NCBI GenBank assembly: GCA_016169945.1
Contig: JADLSH010000190.1
Span: 4,650,001-4,714,000, forward strand
DNA length: 64,000 nt
Reading direction: 5' to 3'
Source of the DNA: Trachythela sp. YZ-2020
Taxonomy: Eukaryota; Cnidaria; Anthozoa; Malacalcyonacea; Clavulariidae
The position numbers were made by a program, and so were the translations under genes. How positions within the stretch are numbered: the stretch's first letter is position 1; each line of letters begins with the position of its first letter. The notes under the pieces are model-generated. The model saw only the letters and a list, made by a program, of their open reading frames with translations, did not search any database and was not told the DNA's origin. Of the stretch, positions 1 to 13,800 are shown one piece after another.

Positions 1-12
1 ATACTGATTCCT

Positions 13-1281
13 AGAATTCTTTAGTTTCCATTGATGTCACAAAATTCTAAAATTAAAGCTACAAAGCCATTGATCTATAATAAACTGGAACGATAACTCA
101 GGGGGGGAAATTGAAGCCAGCTTAATTCAACCGCAATTTTGTAAAATACGGCAAATTTTCCCTCAACGTTTTAAGTATTTCCTTTTTACCTAAAGTCTTG
201 AAGTTTTTATATAAAATAGAACTTTTTAATAGCTTCAATTTCATATACAGCCCAATGTTCGGCGTTAAGTATTTCAACTCAAACTTCAGAAAAACTAGCT
301 TGGCTTCAACGAATCATAGGACTTGATCATAAGAGTTAGCGTTCCAGTTTAGAGTTCACTGTACAAAGCTAACTGTTTTATACGTAACTATTTTTGGTAA
401 CGTCAGCATTATTTTCAAAGGGTTTTAAAATCATGTTAATATCAAGGGTATTAACCATGTTAATATATACCCTTGATAATGAAATAAGCAACAGTACATA
501 CATTCTTAGAATGTACTAAGTGCAATTATGCACAATTAAGCAATTATGCATAATATTAGAAAATTAATAATTGTCTTTATATATAAATATATTGCATGAG
601 AGTGCTATAATTACTTAAATTATTTTGATATTTCATCTATATGTCGATAATTTACCAATATCACTTGTAAATAACTATTAGTAAATAATCTATTCGATAT
701 ATCTCAATTATCTTTTAATTATACTATAAATATCTGTTTAACTAGGGGCCTTGAATATAAAAGCCTGATAGGGTTTCCAAAAGGCTTCTAGCCCTAGTTA
801 TTATACTTTTATATAAATTACTGTAAATAATGCTAATTGGAATTGTTTTTGGGCAAATAAAATAATAATGATAAAAAAATATGTTATACACACAATTTAG
901 TTGGTTAATTTAAAGTCAAAAAGTGATTTCTAATATGACCTGAAAAAGAATTTAATCGTGCTGGCTAAAACTCTCTGTTATTTTAACATTTGATTTTTGG
1001 CCGCCATGTTGGATGACAGAATTGTGCCAATATTGTCATCCAACATGGCGGGCAAAAATTAAATGCTAAACTTTGTACGATATGGTTTTAAAACCCTTTG
1101 AAAATAATGGTTGACATCAGCAAAAATAGATTTCAAAACTCAATAACTCAAGCAGAAATAGTTGTATCAACTCAAAAAATTTTGTGAACACTCGTAGTGA
1201 CAATATACGGAACATATGAAACAGGTAGCTTTGTACCTTTAATTTTAGAATTTTGTGACGTCAATCGAAACAAAAGAATGG
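13..1281. mobile_element. Large inverted-repeat (foldback/MITE-like) element
   Basis: Left end 13-68 and right end 1227-1281 are inverted copies sharing a core built on tgatgtcacaaaattctaaa. A second arm pair lies near 360-430 and 1080-1130, and a tight palindrome (988-1052, ccgccatgttggatgaca and its complement) sits between them. No transposase reading frame is present, so this is non-autonomous. A much shorter relative with the same terminal motif is at 34509-34681. No gene is seen in 1-1730. Confidence 0.6.
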
Positions 1282-1730
1282 CTAGTATGTCTAAAACTAG
1301 CCTCCGCAGGCAACTCAATCACAATTAGCGAAAAAAAAACCGAATTACCGGCACAAATTCGCCGAAATTAGAGCAAGAGGGTGGTAACGAGGGATTGTGA
1401 GGGGTAACCTGGTTTCAACGGCCGTGTATACATTATTTTAGTAAATTTATCTTGAATGTGTTGCTGCAGTGTGGGTAGCGATAAACGATATACTTGAAGC
1501 AAGGTTGCTTTTCCCGCGCGTGCAACGTGACCGTAATTGCAAACGGTCTTAATAGATCTTATTACTGGCATGAAATTGAGGCATGTTGTTTATGTTATTT
1601 CTAATTTTAAGAAAGTACATTAAATTAACAATGCCACGTATTAAAATATCCTTTTCTCGTTGATGGCTTGACTTCGGATCATTTCTGCTCTGTTGTTCAT
1701 TCAGGACCAAAAACTTGGTAGTAACACTAG

Positions 1731-1814
1731 CTAGTCCGTTTCATTGCTTCTCAACTGTAAACGTATTTTCCCCAGTTCTTTGAGAACTTCGTCCAATTTA
1801 CTTTCCAGGAAATG
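1731..1814 (-). CDS. Coiled-coil gene exon 14 (terminal)
   Basis: The acceptor is tttttaaacag. It reads in phase 0 from exon 13 and encodes 27 residues of heptad-like sequence (HFLESKLDEVLKELGKI...), with TAG at 1731-1733. It is too short to show as a large open frame and was recognised from the acceptor and matching phase. Confidence 0.7.
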   Translation of the reverse strand, partial: HFLESKLDEVLKELGKIRLQLRSNETD

Positions 1815-4800
1815 CTGTTTAAAAAATGCAAGGATACATCGGTAAAACAGGGGGGTGTGAAGTGTTGAAAAGAGAGGGCAAGAGGAAATTAATTTACTCT
1901 AAAAGAGCGAAAGAGGGTATAGCTCTAGGGTGTTGGTAGATGGAATACTCGAACGGAGATTTATATACATTTTTAGACCTAGCCAGGAGCAGTTGCGAAA
2001 AATGCAACTTAGGCCCTCTGGCAAGAATTGAACCTGCGGCCCTGCGATTCCGGTGCAGCGCTCTAACCAACTGAGCCGTACAGAGTCCAGCTGCTGAGCA
2101 TTAACCGCACGTTCGGTATATAAGATGGGAGTGTATATAAGTTCGGTATATATGGTGTATGGGTCTTATTATTCGTCTGTGTGTACTCTGACATGCATGT
2201 ATATATAATTGTAATTTATCTTGTTGTTCCTGACTTCCCAACTACTTTAGCTAATTGGTTATTTTGGAAAGTCAGTATATACCCTTTTATTATATGAATG
2301 ACGTAATTCTTCCATATAAGGGCACGAGAACAGAACAAATACCAGGCCGTATTGCATGGTAAAATCCGTATTTCTCCTCTTCTATACCAGTTAAACCGGT
2401 TTAAACAGAACAAAAATACGGATTTTTTGTCATATAATATAAACCTCATTGAATGGTTTGGCATATAATACGGCCGGGTATTTTACTCGTTTCTCGCATT
2501 TTCTCTCGCCCGCGGCGGGCTCGGAAAAATACTTGAGAAACTCGTAAAATATCCGGCCGTATTATATGCCAAACCATTCAATAAGATATATATATTAGTA
2601 TTATATAGATATTCCCTATTTGTATTATGTGTTTATGTATGGGTAATAAATTCAATTTGTTGTTGTTGTCTAAAGATTATAACAATAAAACGTCATATCA
2701 ATTATAAAACACACCAAAATGCCTTTACACAAACTCTAGGATTCTCCAGCCGGTAATCAGTAGTCGTGGAAACGGTGAATCTTATCGGTTACCGCTTGAT
2801 AAGGAGAACCCTGTCACTGATCTGAAAACAAGGACTGGATAGTGCATCTGCTATGCATAAGGTCGGGCTCCACTAGTGCCACGCCCTTTCTTTCGGGCAA
2901 ATAAAACTAACACCCTCCAATTGTGACACCCAAGTTTTGCCCTGGAAGGCCGGATGACGCTATCCACCTGATAGTGATTTTTTAACCTTTCTAAAATTGT
3001 TCGTATAACCCAGATTAAACGTTAGTTTTATAGATTAAATTTTGTTTTCATTAATTAAGATGAGGTCGAGATCTTTAGTTTTATAGCTTATCAAGAATTC
3101 TTACAACAGTTGAAAAAATCGATATCAGGGTTCAAAAGCCGGTTAGCCTAACCCTAGGTTAACGAAAATCTTCAAATCAAACTTTCCAACAGCTTGTTTA
3201 TAACGTCGAATATGTTTTTCCAGAAATATTTTCTGGATTAATAGAAGTTTATTTTCTAAACTTTTGAAACGAACGGCCATGCAGAAATACATAACCCAAA
3301 ACAGCGAGTTAAAATTTAACCCAGTGTTAGCGCTAATCGAGCTTTGAACAACCGGCCCAGGCGGATAGCACTATCCGGCCTTCGTACGATCGGCCCCATG
3401 CAGGGGGAAAATCCTACATAGATCGAACCACATCGGAGCGCCAACCAAACTATTGGCTTACATGAGTTTTCAGGCAGAGGGAAATGCCCAAACCTGCAAA
3501 TCCTCACTGTTAAATCCTCATTGCAAATCCTCACTGCAAACCTGCCACTGTTTAAACCGATCTTCTGCGCGCTTAACACATATATCCAGCTAAATTATAA
3601 ACCATACGGCCCACACCAACCTTGTCATCTTTATCCTGCCTCGACATTTTTGACCAGGACATTTTTCTCAAGGCAGACTCTAACTTGTTGAATAGAAAGA
3701 AAAAAAATAAACGAAATATGAATAGACAATTTGGTCTTGTAACAAGGTTACATAGTTCCAAGCGTATATACAGCTCAATCATCGGCTCGTTTCTATATTC
3801 AAAATTTTTTATAACACTGTAATTATAATAGATTAAAATCAATTAAGGATATTTTACTTACACGCCTGCGTTGTTCACTGAGCTCAAGAAATCGTTTTTC
3901 TGCCGAAACTAGCATTGCTCGGCGATCAACTGCATTATCCTTGACATCCTAAAATACAAAAGTTGAACATCTATGATTATACTACAAGATGTTATTTTTC
4001 TGCATCTCACTCGATTGAAATTAAGGTAGAAGGTTTAGGTGGTGGATATTTCGAGTGAAATAATATATACAATATTTTAGACTTGAACGGGAACGGCTGC
4101 GAAAAATATAATGCAACTCTTAAGGCTCTTTTCCACTCATCGCAAAACCAACTCGCAAGCCCGCTGCGAGTGCTTGCATCTAATTAAAATTAACTATCGA
4201 GCATTTTGATTGGATAAAAGTACTCGCAGCGAGCTTGCAAGTTGGTTTTTGCGATGAGTGGAAAAGAGCCTTAAGTCCTCCGACAGGAATTGAACCTGCG
4301 GCCCTGCGATTCCGGTGCAGCGCTCTGACCACTGAGCTACAGAGTCCAGTTGCCAAGCGTTAAACACAAGTTAACGTTGTGGTTAACGCTTGGTAACTGG
4401 ACTCTGTAGCTCAGTGGTCACAGCGCTGCACCGGAATCGCAGGGCCGCAGATTCAATTCCTGTCGGAGGACTAAAGGCTCTTTTCCACTCATCGCAAAAC
4501 CAACTCGCTGCGAGTTCTTGCATGTAATTAAAATAAACTGTCGAGCATTGTGATTGGATGAAAGTACTCGCAGCGAGCTTGCGACGAGTGGAAAAGAGCC
4601 TTTAGAGTTGCATTTTTCGCAGCCGTTCCCGTTCAGGTCTAAAATATTGTATGTATTATTTCACTCGAAATATCCACCACCTAAACCTTCTATCTATGAT
4701 TATACGTTCTATTTAAGGTATCATTTTCTTTTCATATAGCATTTGAAATGTGTTTCTATCTGACACCATGAAGAATTTCCTCCTCGTTCTTATTAAGGCT

Positions 4801-7800
4801 ATAGGAGCCCTGTATAACTATAGTTATATATATTAATGTTTATCTAACCTCTATTTTAGACTTGTATTTACCTGAAATAGAGAAACATTAAACAACATTA
4901 ATAGTATAAAAATGTCCAAATACGATTGAGATTACAACAGCTCAAGTTGGTAGAGCATTGGACCCTCGATGTTTAACAATTGCACTTGTGTAGGGCGAAT
5001 TTTGCCATGTTGGTCGGACAAAAATATGTTAAAAATCTTGTTTAGTAAGAAAAAAAACACACGTGAAGATCAGTTTGGGCAATTTGAAAAAAATGCTAAT
5101 CTAATATGAAACATTTTCCGACCTATCAGAATTCTGTAAAATCTTTCCCCAAAGTGCACCAAATATGGCGTTTGTGAGACTCCACATTTCAAACTTTCCT
5201 GGGGGATCATATTCCCATAATCCCCTAATGGCTTCGACGCTTCGTGCCTTTAGCACTCGATACCTGGTATCCCCACTAGCGGCATGAGGGCCCCCATAAA
5301 CCTTTGTGGTTTTGACCAGCCCGTTTACGATGTGTCGAACCTGATCACACCCTTTCGTCGGGCAAAACAAACAACAACCAACCCCCCCTAATGTTTAGAC
5401 ACAAATTATCAGGGTTTAACATTAATGTATTAGCAAGCCATTGCTGTATAAATTTCTTACTTTTCGAGTTTGATAATCTTTCACTTTTGACTGATTCGTT
5501 TTTCTCTCTCCAACCGTTGTGTTTTTTAATATGACTATGAACCAGACCCTCTGCATTTTTCGACCCACCGTTGTCTGCATAACTGGTGTCTGTGCCTAAT
5601 AAAAGTTCGAATTTTTAATTATAGAAGAGTTTGAATGTACTCAAACAGGTAGCACATGCAAGGCTATGTTATAACATTGGCAAATTAATCAATTAGTTGA
5701 ACGAAAAACTACTTTTACAAAGACTTATTTATTAAAAGGCACACAGTCACCCTTTGAACGATGTTATTTAGCGCAAGTAAATTGTGTTTATTTCTCTCTC
5801 TTACAAGTTAAATTTTGTTTATTTGTCTGTCTTAGAATCGTTTATATAAAACTTTAAATCCAATTTAAAAACCTCATTAATAATTCATGAGGAAAAGACA
5901 AAGGAAATCACTACCGTGTCAGTGGTTTTATATGTGATAAAAAATTATGTTAATTTACATAAACTTTAGCTTTGATTTTCTCGTCTTAGACAATGTTTAT
6001 TTTGAAAATTACTTCAACAATTAACTCATAAGATGGGTCGTTTTTAAGCCATTTAAAACACTCGCAGTTCGTGCTTTATCAGATATAAAACACTCGTGCT
6101 GCGCACTCGTGTTTTATATCTGATAAAGCACTCCTGCTCGTGTTTTAAATAGTACTTAAAACTCAGCAGTACGACCGCGCTGCCTGCATGTGATTTACGT
6201 CATGTAACGACTTGAAAAAGTTCTGGAACTTAAGTTTGAATAGTAAACATCGGTAACTATAAAATAACATCGCTCAAAGAGTGACAGTTAAAGTCCTTGC
6301 GTGCAAATGGCGAAATGAATTGTGTAACAATTGCCTGCTTTCGACAACGTTAAACTTGTTAAAGTGAGTAGCATCGCTCCGGCGAAGTAGACGATGAAAA
6401 CTCAACTTCTTGTTGACAGTTTCTCACTTTTCTTTGTCATTTGCAAGAAAAAAATACAATTCCTATTCAAATAATTAAGGTTTTGATAAACTAATTTAGA
6501 ATATAACCGCGACCATGCACTTTTATGGGCCCGTTTGAGTTTCAGCGCGGCCTGAAAGGACTCTATCCGTTCGTTCGGCCTGGGAGAAATAGTCCATGCA
6601 GCACCGCTAACAGGGCCGTCCCTACGGGGGGGTTTGGGGGGGTGTCACACCCCCCCAGAAATTCTATTTGGAGATTGAGTCGGTAGAAGTGCGAATTGAG
6701 TCGGTACCAAAAAATAATTTTTATGACTAACACATAAAACGGAAATTGTGCCTGCACAACAAGGAATGGAAACACAAATTTTTTGTTTTGAAAAAGTTAA
6801 TTTATAGGCAGGAACAAATTTATTTATCTTAATTTTAAAGTTTCAAGTGGTTAAATAGCATTATAATAACGTTTATAGTCCGGAAAATTTTTTTTAAACC
6901 CCCCCCCGCCGACAATAAAAATTTTTTTTTATGGAACTAAAGAAAGAATTATTGGCAAACGGTCCCGACCAAGAAATGAGCGCAAACTACGTGCTGTAGT
7001 CGGTACAAGTTCGTTTGGCAGTCGGTTGAAAGGACCTTACACCCCCCTAAAAAAAATTCTGAGGACGGCCCTGACCGCTAAGCCGGCTTTCCACTAGGCG
7101 AAGTTGTTTGCGCGAAGCGAAGCAAAAAAACAAATGTCGGCAAATTGTTTTCGCTAACCAATCATATTTCCAAAATTTGCTTTTCGGCTTTGCGCGAAAA
7201 ATTCCCGCCTGGGCGAAAAACTCTCCCCTGAATAATAAGAGAGGCAAACACTATAATCACCTTTCTTGTAAAGTTGGTTACAATATGCACACACCAAACT
7301 ATCCTCTTCATCGTAATTGCGATGTGAATTGTGTAATTTCTCGGAACCATGATAGTATTTTGTATATCCACGACCCTCGAGAATATCTGGAGACTTTACT
7401 GACGATAAGTCAATCATTTCATCTTTCTCTGCTTGATTACTAGTTGTTGAGAAAGTAGTAAATATTAATTCATATTGTACTACAGGTATATTACAACCCT
7501 CGTGCAGTCACGCGAAAATATTACGTCATGCTGAATATTCCGCCATTTTGGGTGGCATTATCGTGGATTTAACCGAAGTGCCGTTTTCGCTTATATCTTG
7601 TGAAATACTGAGAGTTATAAAGCAAGCAAGCTATATCTCTCTAGAATCCTTGAACAACGAGGAGTATTTTGGTGTATAGTTTGTTGTTTTAGCATGTCTA
7701 GAACTCGAGCTATTAAGGAAAGTTGGCGTACGTTTAATGTCAGTCATGTTGGATTTCATTTTAATTAGTTCGAACTTGCCAAGTGAAATTCGCCACCGGA

Positions 7801-10800
7801 AGTGGCGAAACAAAACAATTACGAGCTGTGACGTCATTTCCACGAACCGAATAATTTCCCCCTAGTTGCATGTGAGAAGAGTGCTTCCAGCTTGACTCTA
7901 CGAAACACTGCGCAAATTTGCACTGGTTGCACCGATTTCCTACTGTAGTAACACTGGAACAATACGAAATGGTGCTTACTGGACCTCTAGGAAGAACAGC
8001 AGGAGGTAGGTATCTGCCTCATATGAACATATTTTGTGATTGGTTTCCTGAAACAAAAGTGACCAGCGTTTATGACTCGTTCTTTAGAAAGATGATTTCT
8101 ATAGTTTATTGTCTTTTATTGCCATATTCAACCAATCAGAAAGCCTGTCCATTTAGGTACGGGCCAACCCACAGCAGGTGTACATGTGGAAATTAAAACA
8201 ATAGTTTTCTTCCTGTGAGCACAGGCTGAATATAGAAAATCCCGCAGACTTGTATGCAGAGTATTTTTGTACTAAATCCTTTGTCTATTCAGCATGATTA
8301 TAAATTTAGGGAATGATTCCTGTCAACCATGGGTTGTTGGGCCCATAGTGAGACATGTGTGTGTGTGTTCTTCAAATTTTCAAGTTACAAATCTTCAACC
8401 TAATAAATTTCCTGCAGCTGGTTAAAATTTCCCCTGGAGAACAGTTTGCCTAAATAAAGGTACTAGTTACTCTACTTTAGTTGGCTAGTTAGTTAGCTGG
8501 TAAAAACTGTAGTACACATTCCTCACCTAAATCTTCGCGTGCTCTCTTTAGGATCCACATATTTCAGTCTCTCTGCATCATGTTTCAAATCCTGCGCAAC
8601 TCGAAAGTCGCCAGGAACAAAGCTTAAACTCCCTGGCTGTTCCCAAGTTCTTCTACTAGATCGTTCCACAATCCTACGGCAACTTAAAAGAAACACAAAT
8701 AGGATTTTTTTCATGTTAAAGAGGCTGTTTTCCACTTCAACTGCAGTATCGTAGCGAAACGTAGCTAATTTATTTGTTTCCTGGGCACTCGGCTAGAACC
8801 AATGACTTCGACACAAAAAATGCTTCGATACGTTACGACCTCGAACGTGTGGTGCCAGTGTAGGTAGCGTCTATACAATAAGCTTCGGGTCTTTAGGATC
8901 AAACTACCAGAAAAATTCAACAAGAACGTGGACGTTTCGAGCGAAGGCCCTTCGTCTGGAAGTAGTACTAAAGACCAAAGCTTACGCTACACGTTACGAT
9001 ACGTTTGAAGCGGAAAACGGCCTACAGAGTTGCCTATCATTCTTTATTGCACCTGAGAGCTGAATTGCAAAGGACGGAGCTTAAAGGTTACGTGTCGAAG
9101 GCGTCATAGGGCGGCAGCATACCACCCGTGTCTGGTCGCGGAGAACAGCCAAAGTGGAAGGGTTAGTTTTCGGTGAGGAAACCAGAGAAAAACCCATGAA
9201 GCACAGGAGAGATTGAGAGAACCAACCTCAATTCTATCTATACGTGCGTATTCAAGCACGAAGCGTATCAAGCCGGTTCTGAGTGCTCACTCATCCTAAG
9301 CAATACCACTGATCTGAAACCTAGAACAGGATAGTGCATCTGCTATGCATAAATGAAGCCAATGGAGGCCATATTGGTGTGGCCACCACAAATCTACTGT
9401 GGTGTTGGGGACATGTTTAAAGAGGTTCTAACAGTTTCTAGTTATTGGTGGGAAAGGACATATATTGTCTAGATAAGAATTGATTATCATTGGCCTCTCT
9501 TTCTTCCTAAATTTGCCGGTTAATAACTGATGAGGTCACACCAATATGGACGCCACAAGCCTTATTATGTGGTGTTTAAAACGTTCTAAAACTCATTAGA
9601 AGAGATATTGAAAGCTATATTTCTCAAGTTACATAGGAAAAGATATTTGCTTCATAGTATAACTAATTTAAATAGCTAACGATTTGACTAGTCAAGAATT
9701 TGACAGATTTAAAAATCTGATCTCATTAAAAATATTCTGGCTTCAAAATTGCCTCATTGAATTCAATAGTATGCTCTATCCAATCCTAGTTTTTAGATCA
9801 GTAAACAATGCCCTATCCTCCGCTCTGAGTAGCAGGCAGTGGCGTAGAAACCGGGGGACCCTCACAGGGGACAAGTGTCCCCCACGTTTTCTTCAAAGTG
9901 CCCTTTTCTCCAGCTAAAACAACGGGAAAAGTGCCCTTTTCTAATAGAAGAGGGGCCCTTAAGACGAATTGCCCCACAACTTGAAGTTGCTTCTAATGCC
10001 ATTGGGAGCAGGCTTGACTCCACGGTATAAGTGAGCATTGTATGCATGGAAAATTAGGATCGAGAAGCCTTTACCATGAAAACAAATAAAACATATTTCA
10101 TTATTCTCACACCTATTTTGATTGCCCAAAACTTCTCGTAGTGAGTTTTCCAAATTCCTTCTCGTGATATTAACTTCAGATAACTCCCTGCAAATTTTTG
10201 AAAATAATTCTTTAAATAATAAATTATAGATACTGATAGGAAAATTGGTGAGCCATACTTCATCTTTAGGGGCTTCGGTGGCGCAGTCGTCAGAGCAAGC
10301 GCCTTTCACCTCTGAGTCTTCAGTCTTGAGTTCGATTCTCACTGAGGACCATACTCATCACACTCATGTGAAAAGAGTAAGTCAACGCTCTGCCGAAAGT
10401 CGTGGGTTTTCTCCGGGCACTCCGGTTTCCTCCCACATGGAAAGTTGACTGGGTGGGTTAGGATATACAGATTAGGAAAGTAATATCACAATTGTTGTAA
10501 AAATAGATAATGTAGGCTGAGTACATAATATAGGTAAGCGAAATACTTGATGTAATCGGTCACTGAAAAGCCCCAACGGGGAGTGAGCTGAATAATGTAT
10601 GTATGTATGTATCTATCTTTTGCGGGAAATGTCATAATTATGTCATGTACCCCAATTGGTTATTGAAAGGTAAGAGCAATTTAAATTGAGCCATTTTTAG
10701 ACTAAGTGTTAGACCTTATAGTAACAACACTATAAAAACGCATTTAAAATAACCAATTTAAATTGGATGTCTCAGATTCACTTATTTGACCAATATTTTA

Positions 10801-13800
10801 TTGGTTAATTAAAGCAACCAAAAATTTGGCTATTTTAACCAATATTCGGTTGTTTTGACCAAATAGTACAGGTCAAAAAAAAATAAACCTGAAACAACCA
10901 ATTCAAATTGGCTATTTTAACCAATCTGTTTTTACAGCAAACTTACTTTTGTAAATTCAGGCCTTCTCCGTTACTTTCGGCTAATTTTCCTTCCAAATTA
11001 TGCAAATGTCCCTTTAAAATAGAAACACTGTATCAATATACCAGTCAATGTCATAGTTCATTTACTCAAAAATATATTACAAAAGAAAATCCACAAGCGT
11101 TTTCCAAAACACCCAATAAACATTCAATGACCAAAGGCAGTTCTTACAAGCAGAAATATTTTCTTTTGAACATATATGGTGTTGTTCTCATCTGTCGTGT
11201 CTGAAGTTATGCTACTTAAAGGGCTTATGGAGCGAAAATTCGGTTCGAGTGAAACTCTCTTATTAAAGAGGACTTTTGAAGTTATTAAGATTGACGTTTG
11301 GAGCTTTTCCATATCCCACTTCGTTCTTGAGGTATTAAGATGTGTTTGATATGTAAATAACATCACTGTGGCATCACACTGCATAATGAATTGTTGGAAA
11401 ATCACGAATATCTTTGAAATAATTGAATTAAATCACTTGAAACTCTGCATGACTTGTGTGGTGTCCTGCGATAGGCAGAAACAAATGACAGTTTAAAGGC
11501 GATTGGTTAAATAATCTCAGAGGTATTCGTGATTTTCCAACAATTCATTATGCAGTGTGATGTCACAGTGATGTTATTTACATATCAAACACATCTTAGT
11601 ATCTCAAGAACGCAGTGGGATATGGAAAAGCTCCAAACGTCAATCTTCATAACTTCAAGCGTTCTCTTTAATAAGAGAGTTTCACTCGAACCAAATTTTC
11701 GCTGCATAAGCCCTTTAATGTCAGATCCAAATATCCTCTTGACGTAAGTGATTTATACTGGATTTGCTGACAAGAGTAAGGGTACGTTTACACGTTGCGA
11801 TTTGTCGGCCCGATTGTAGGTTTCTCTGAATGTTAATGACGAATATTTTCAGTTGGTGATGTTGTCAGATGACGTTTGCCACTTATTTTTCAAATATCAT
11901 TAACGTGCATCTGAATTCGGCGCGACAAATCGCAGCGTGTAAAAGTACCTTAAGGCAACTGCTTCATACCTGGCAAAAAGTGAAGCTGTTGCTGTTTTGT
12001 GTGAAATCACATACGTCAGAAGGAGAATCGGAAACGACAAATCGGATCGTACGAACAGGCAGCACTGCATCGGAATCGCAGGGGCGCATGTTCGGTTCCT
12101 GCCGGAGGAACTTAGAGTTGCATTTTTCGCAGCCGTTCCCGTCGTCAACACAACCTTCAGACGTCGGATCTATATAAACATATTCGCCCGTTTTTATTTA
12201 TTCACATAGGAATTCGTACGATTAGCTCTGCTCGAATTCGCCCGGTTTTATGCGTCCCTTGACGAGGTCGTTAGTACCGTTTGGCCCGTTTCGAATTTAA
12301 TGTTATTGAGGAAACTTCTCTTCACAAAAAGTCATCACAAGTTTACCTTCGTCGTTTCATGCTTCTCGCTAAGAGAATCGTATTCGTGGAGTACCTACAG
12401 TATAATAGAAAGGGACAGTTAAGGTGAATCAGAAATGGAAAATGGATATGGCTTGGCTCCGCAAACTAGCATCAAACGCCACCAGATAAGCACTCACTTG
12501 ACAAAGTATTGTCATTGTACGAGTTTAGTTTAGTTTAGTTTAGTTTAGTTTAGTTTAGTTTAGTTTAGTTTAGTTTAGTTTAGTTTAGTTTAGTTTAGTT
12601 TAGTTTAGTACTTTAGTTTAGTTTAGTTTAGTTTAGTTTAGTTTAGTTTAGTTTAGTTTAGTTTAGTTTAGTTTATGACAACCTTATGCCGAAGATCGAA
12701 GTGGTGGACATAGGTAATTAAGATACCCGATTTGACAAACGATCCAGCAGATCAGTCCAAATAGAATATATAGATAAGTATATAAACCTACCCTTTTTAA
12801 CAGCTCTTTATCTCTTTGAATGCTTTCTCTGATTTCATTCTGTAAAGAATGACATATTTCAAGGGCGCAAATCCATTCCAAAAAGTACGAGGACGTAACC
12901 GGCGAACAGTCAAAAAGTGGAAGGATGCGCGCCCCCTCCCCCCCGTCTCCTGAGGAGGTGGAAGGGTTAGGAGGGAGAAGAAGACTAGAGAACCCGGATG
13001 GAAGTCTCCGAAGCGCTGGAGAACCGCAACATCAGCTCTACTTATATGAGTTCTCCAGCACATCCAGGAAGTGCAGGTGTCACCTTTCAAGTCAGGGCCC
13101 ATTTTAGTGTGCGGTATTGCACACTTTGTGCAGTATTGTTTGAATGTGAAAGTGTGCAGGATTGAAATTTGCAATTTCCAGTTTCGATTTCGTATTACAC
13201 ACACTATAGCAGCAAAGCACAGTCAATAAATATTAGTCTCCCCAAAGTACAGGAAATTATGGCATTTCAGAGACTCCAGATTCCAAAATATCCCGGAGGA
13301 AGATCCGTGCATCTCCGTACAATGTGGTCACAGTTTTGTGCACTACCACTGAAAATTAGCACTTATAAATTTCCGCAAAGGCATACCCGCTCTCTGCATG
13401 AAGTGCGTACTATTGAAAATTTCTTAGAATAGGCCTGCAGTAAGGGGCAGTGCACCAAACGCATCCGCCACAGACGTAACCAGAGGGGATCCCTTCTTTC
13501 AACTACACCCCAGATTCACTATTTTATTAATGTTGCATATAGTACTTACTAAACCAGCTTTGGCAGAGCTGGCAGTAACGTCTTTGACAGTTTGTTCAAG
13601 TGTCTCGACTTTCCGCTCCAGATCTTCAATAGTTAAGTCCTTATCTCGATTTTGTACAACCAGACGATCAACTCTCTGTTGTGTTGCATTGAAGAGACTT
13701 CTGTCTACTTCAAATTTCACTTTCTTATCTTCCTAATAAGTCACAAAAATGCACCAAGCTACGAATCAGTCAAAGTGATAGGAAGAGGTTTTTAGGGGGG

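Noticed and set aside
2000..2090. Functional tRNA genes suggested by A- and B-box-like sequence (also at 4285, 10270, 16985, 22500, 26710, 39310, 41520)
   Set aside because: Each continues into a shared SINE body and none shows a clean cloverleaf. They are SINE heads.
7108..7443. 111-codon plus-strand frame
   Set aside because: It overlaps exon 10 of the coiled-coil gene on the opposite strand. The minus frame has splice sites and matching phase; this one has none.
11124..11747. Mirror-image reading frames on both strands
   Set aside because: They arise from the arms of the foldback element at 11216-11719.
12550..12670. CRISPR-like or telomeric array
   Set aside because: Simple TTTAG pentamers with no spacers. 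It is a microsatellite.
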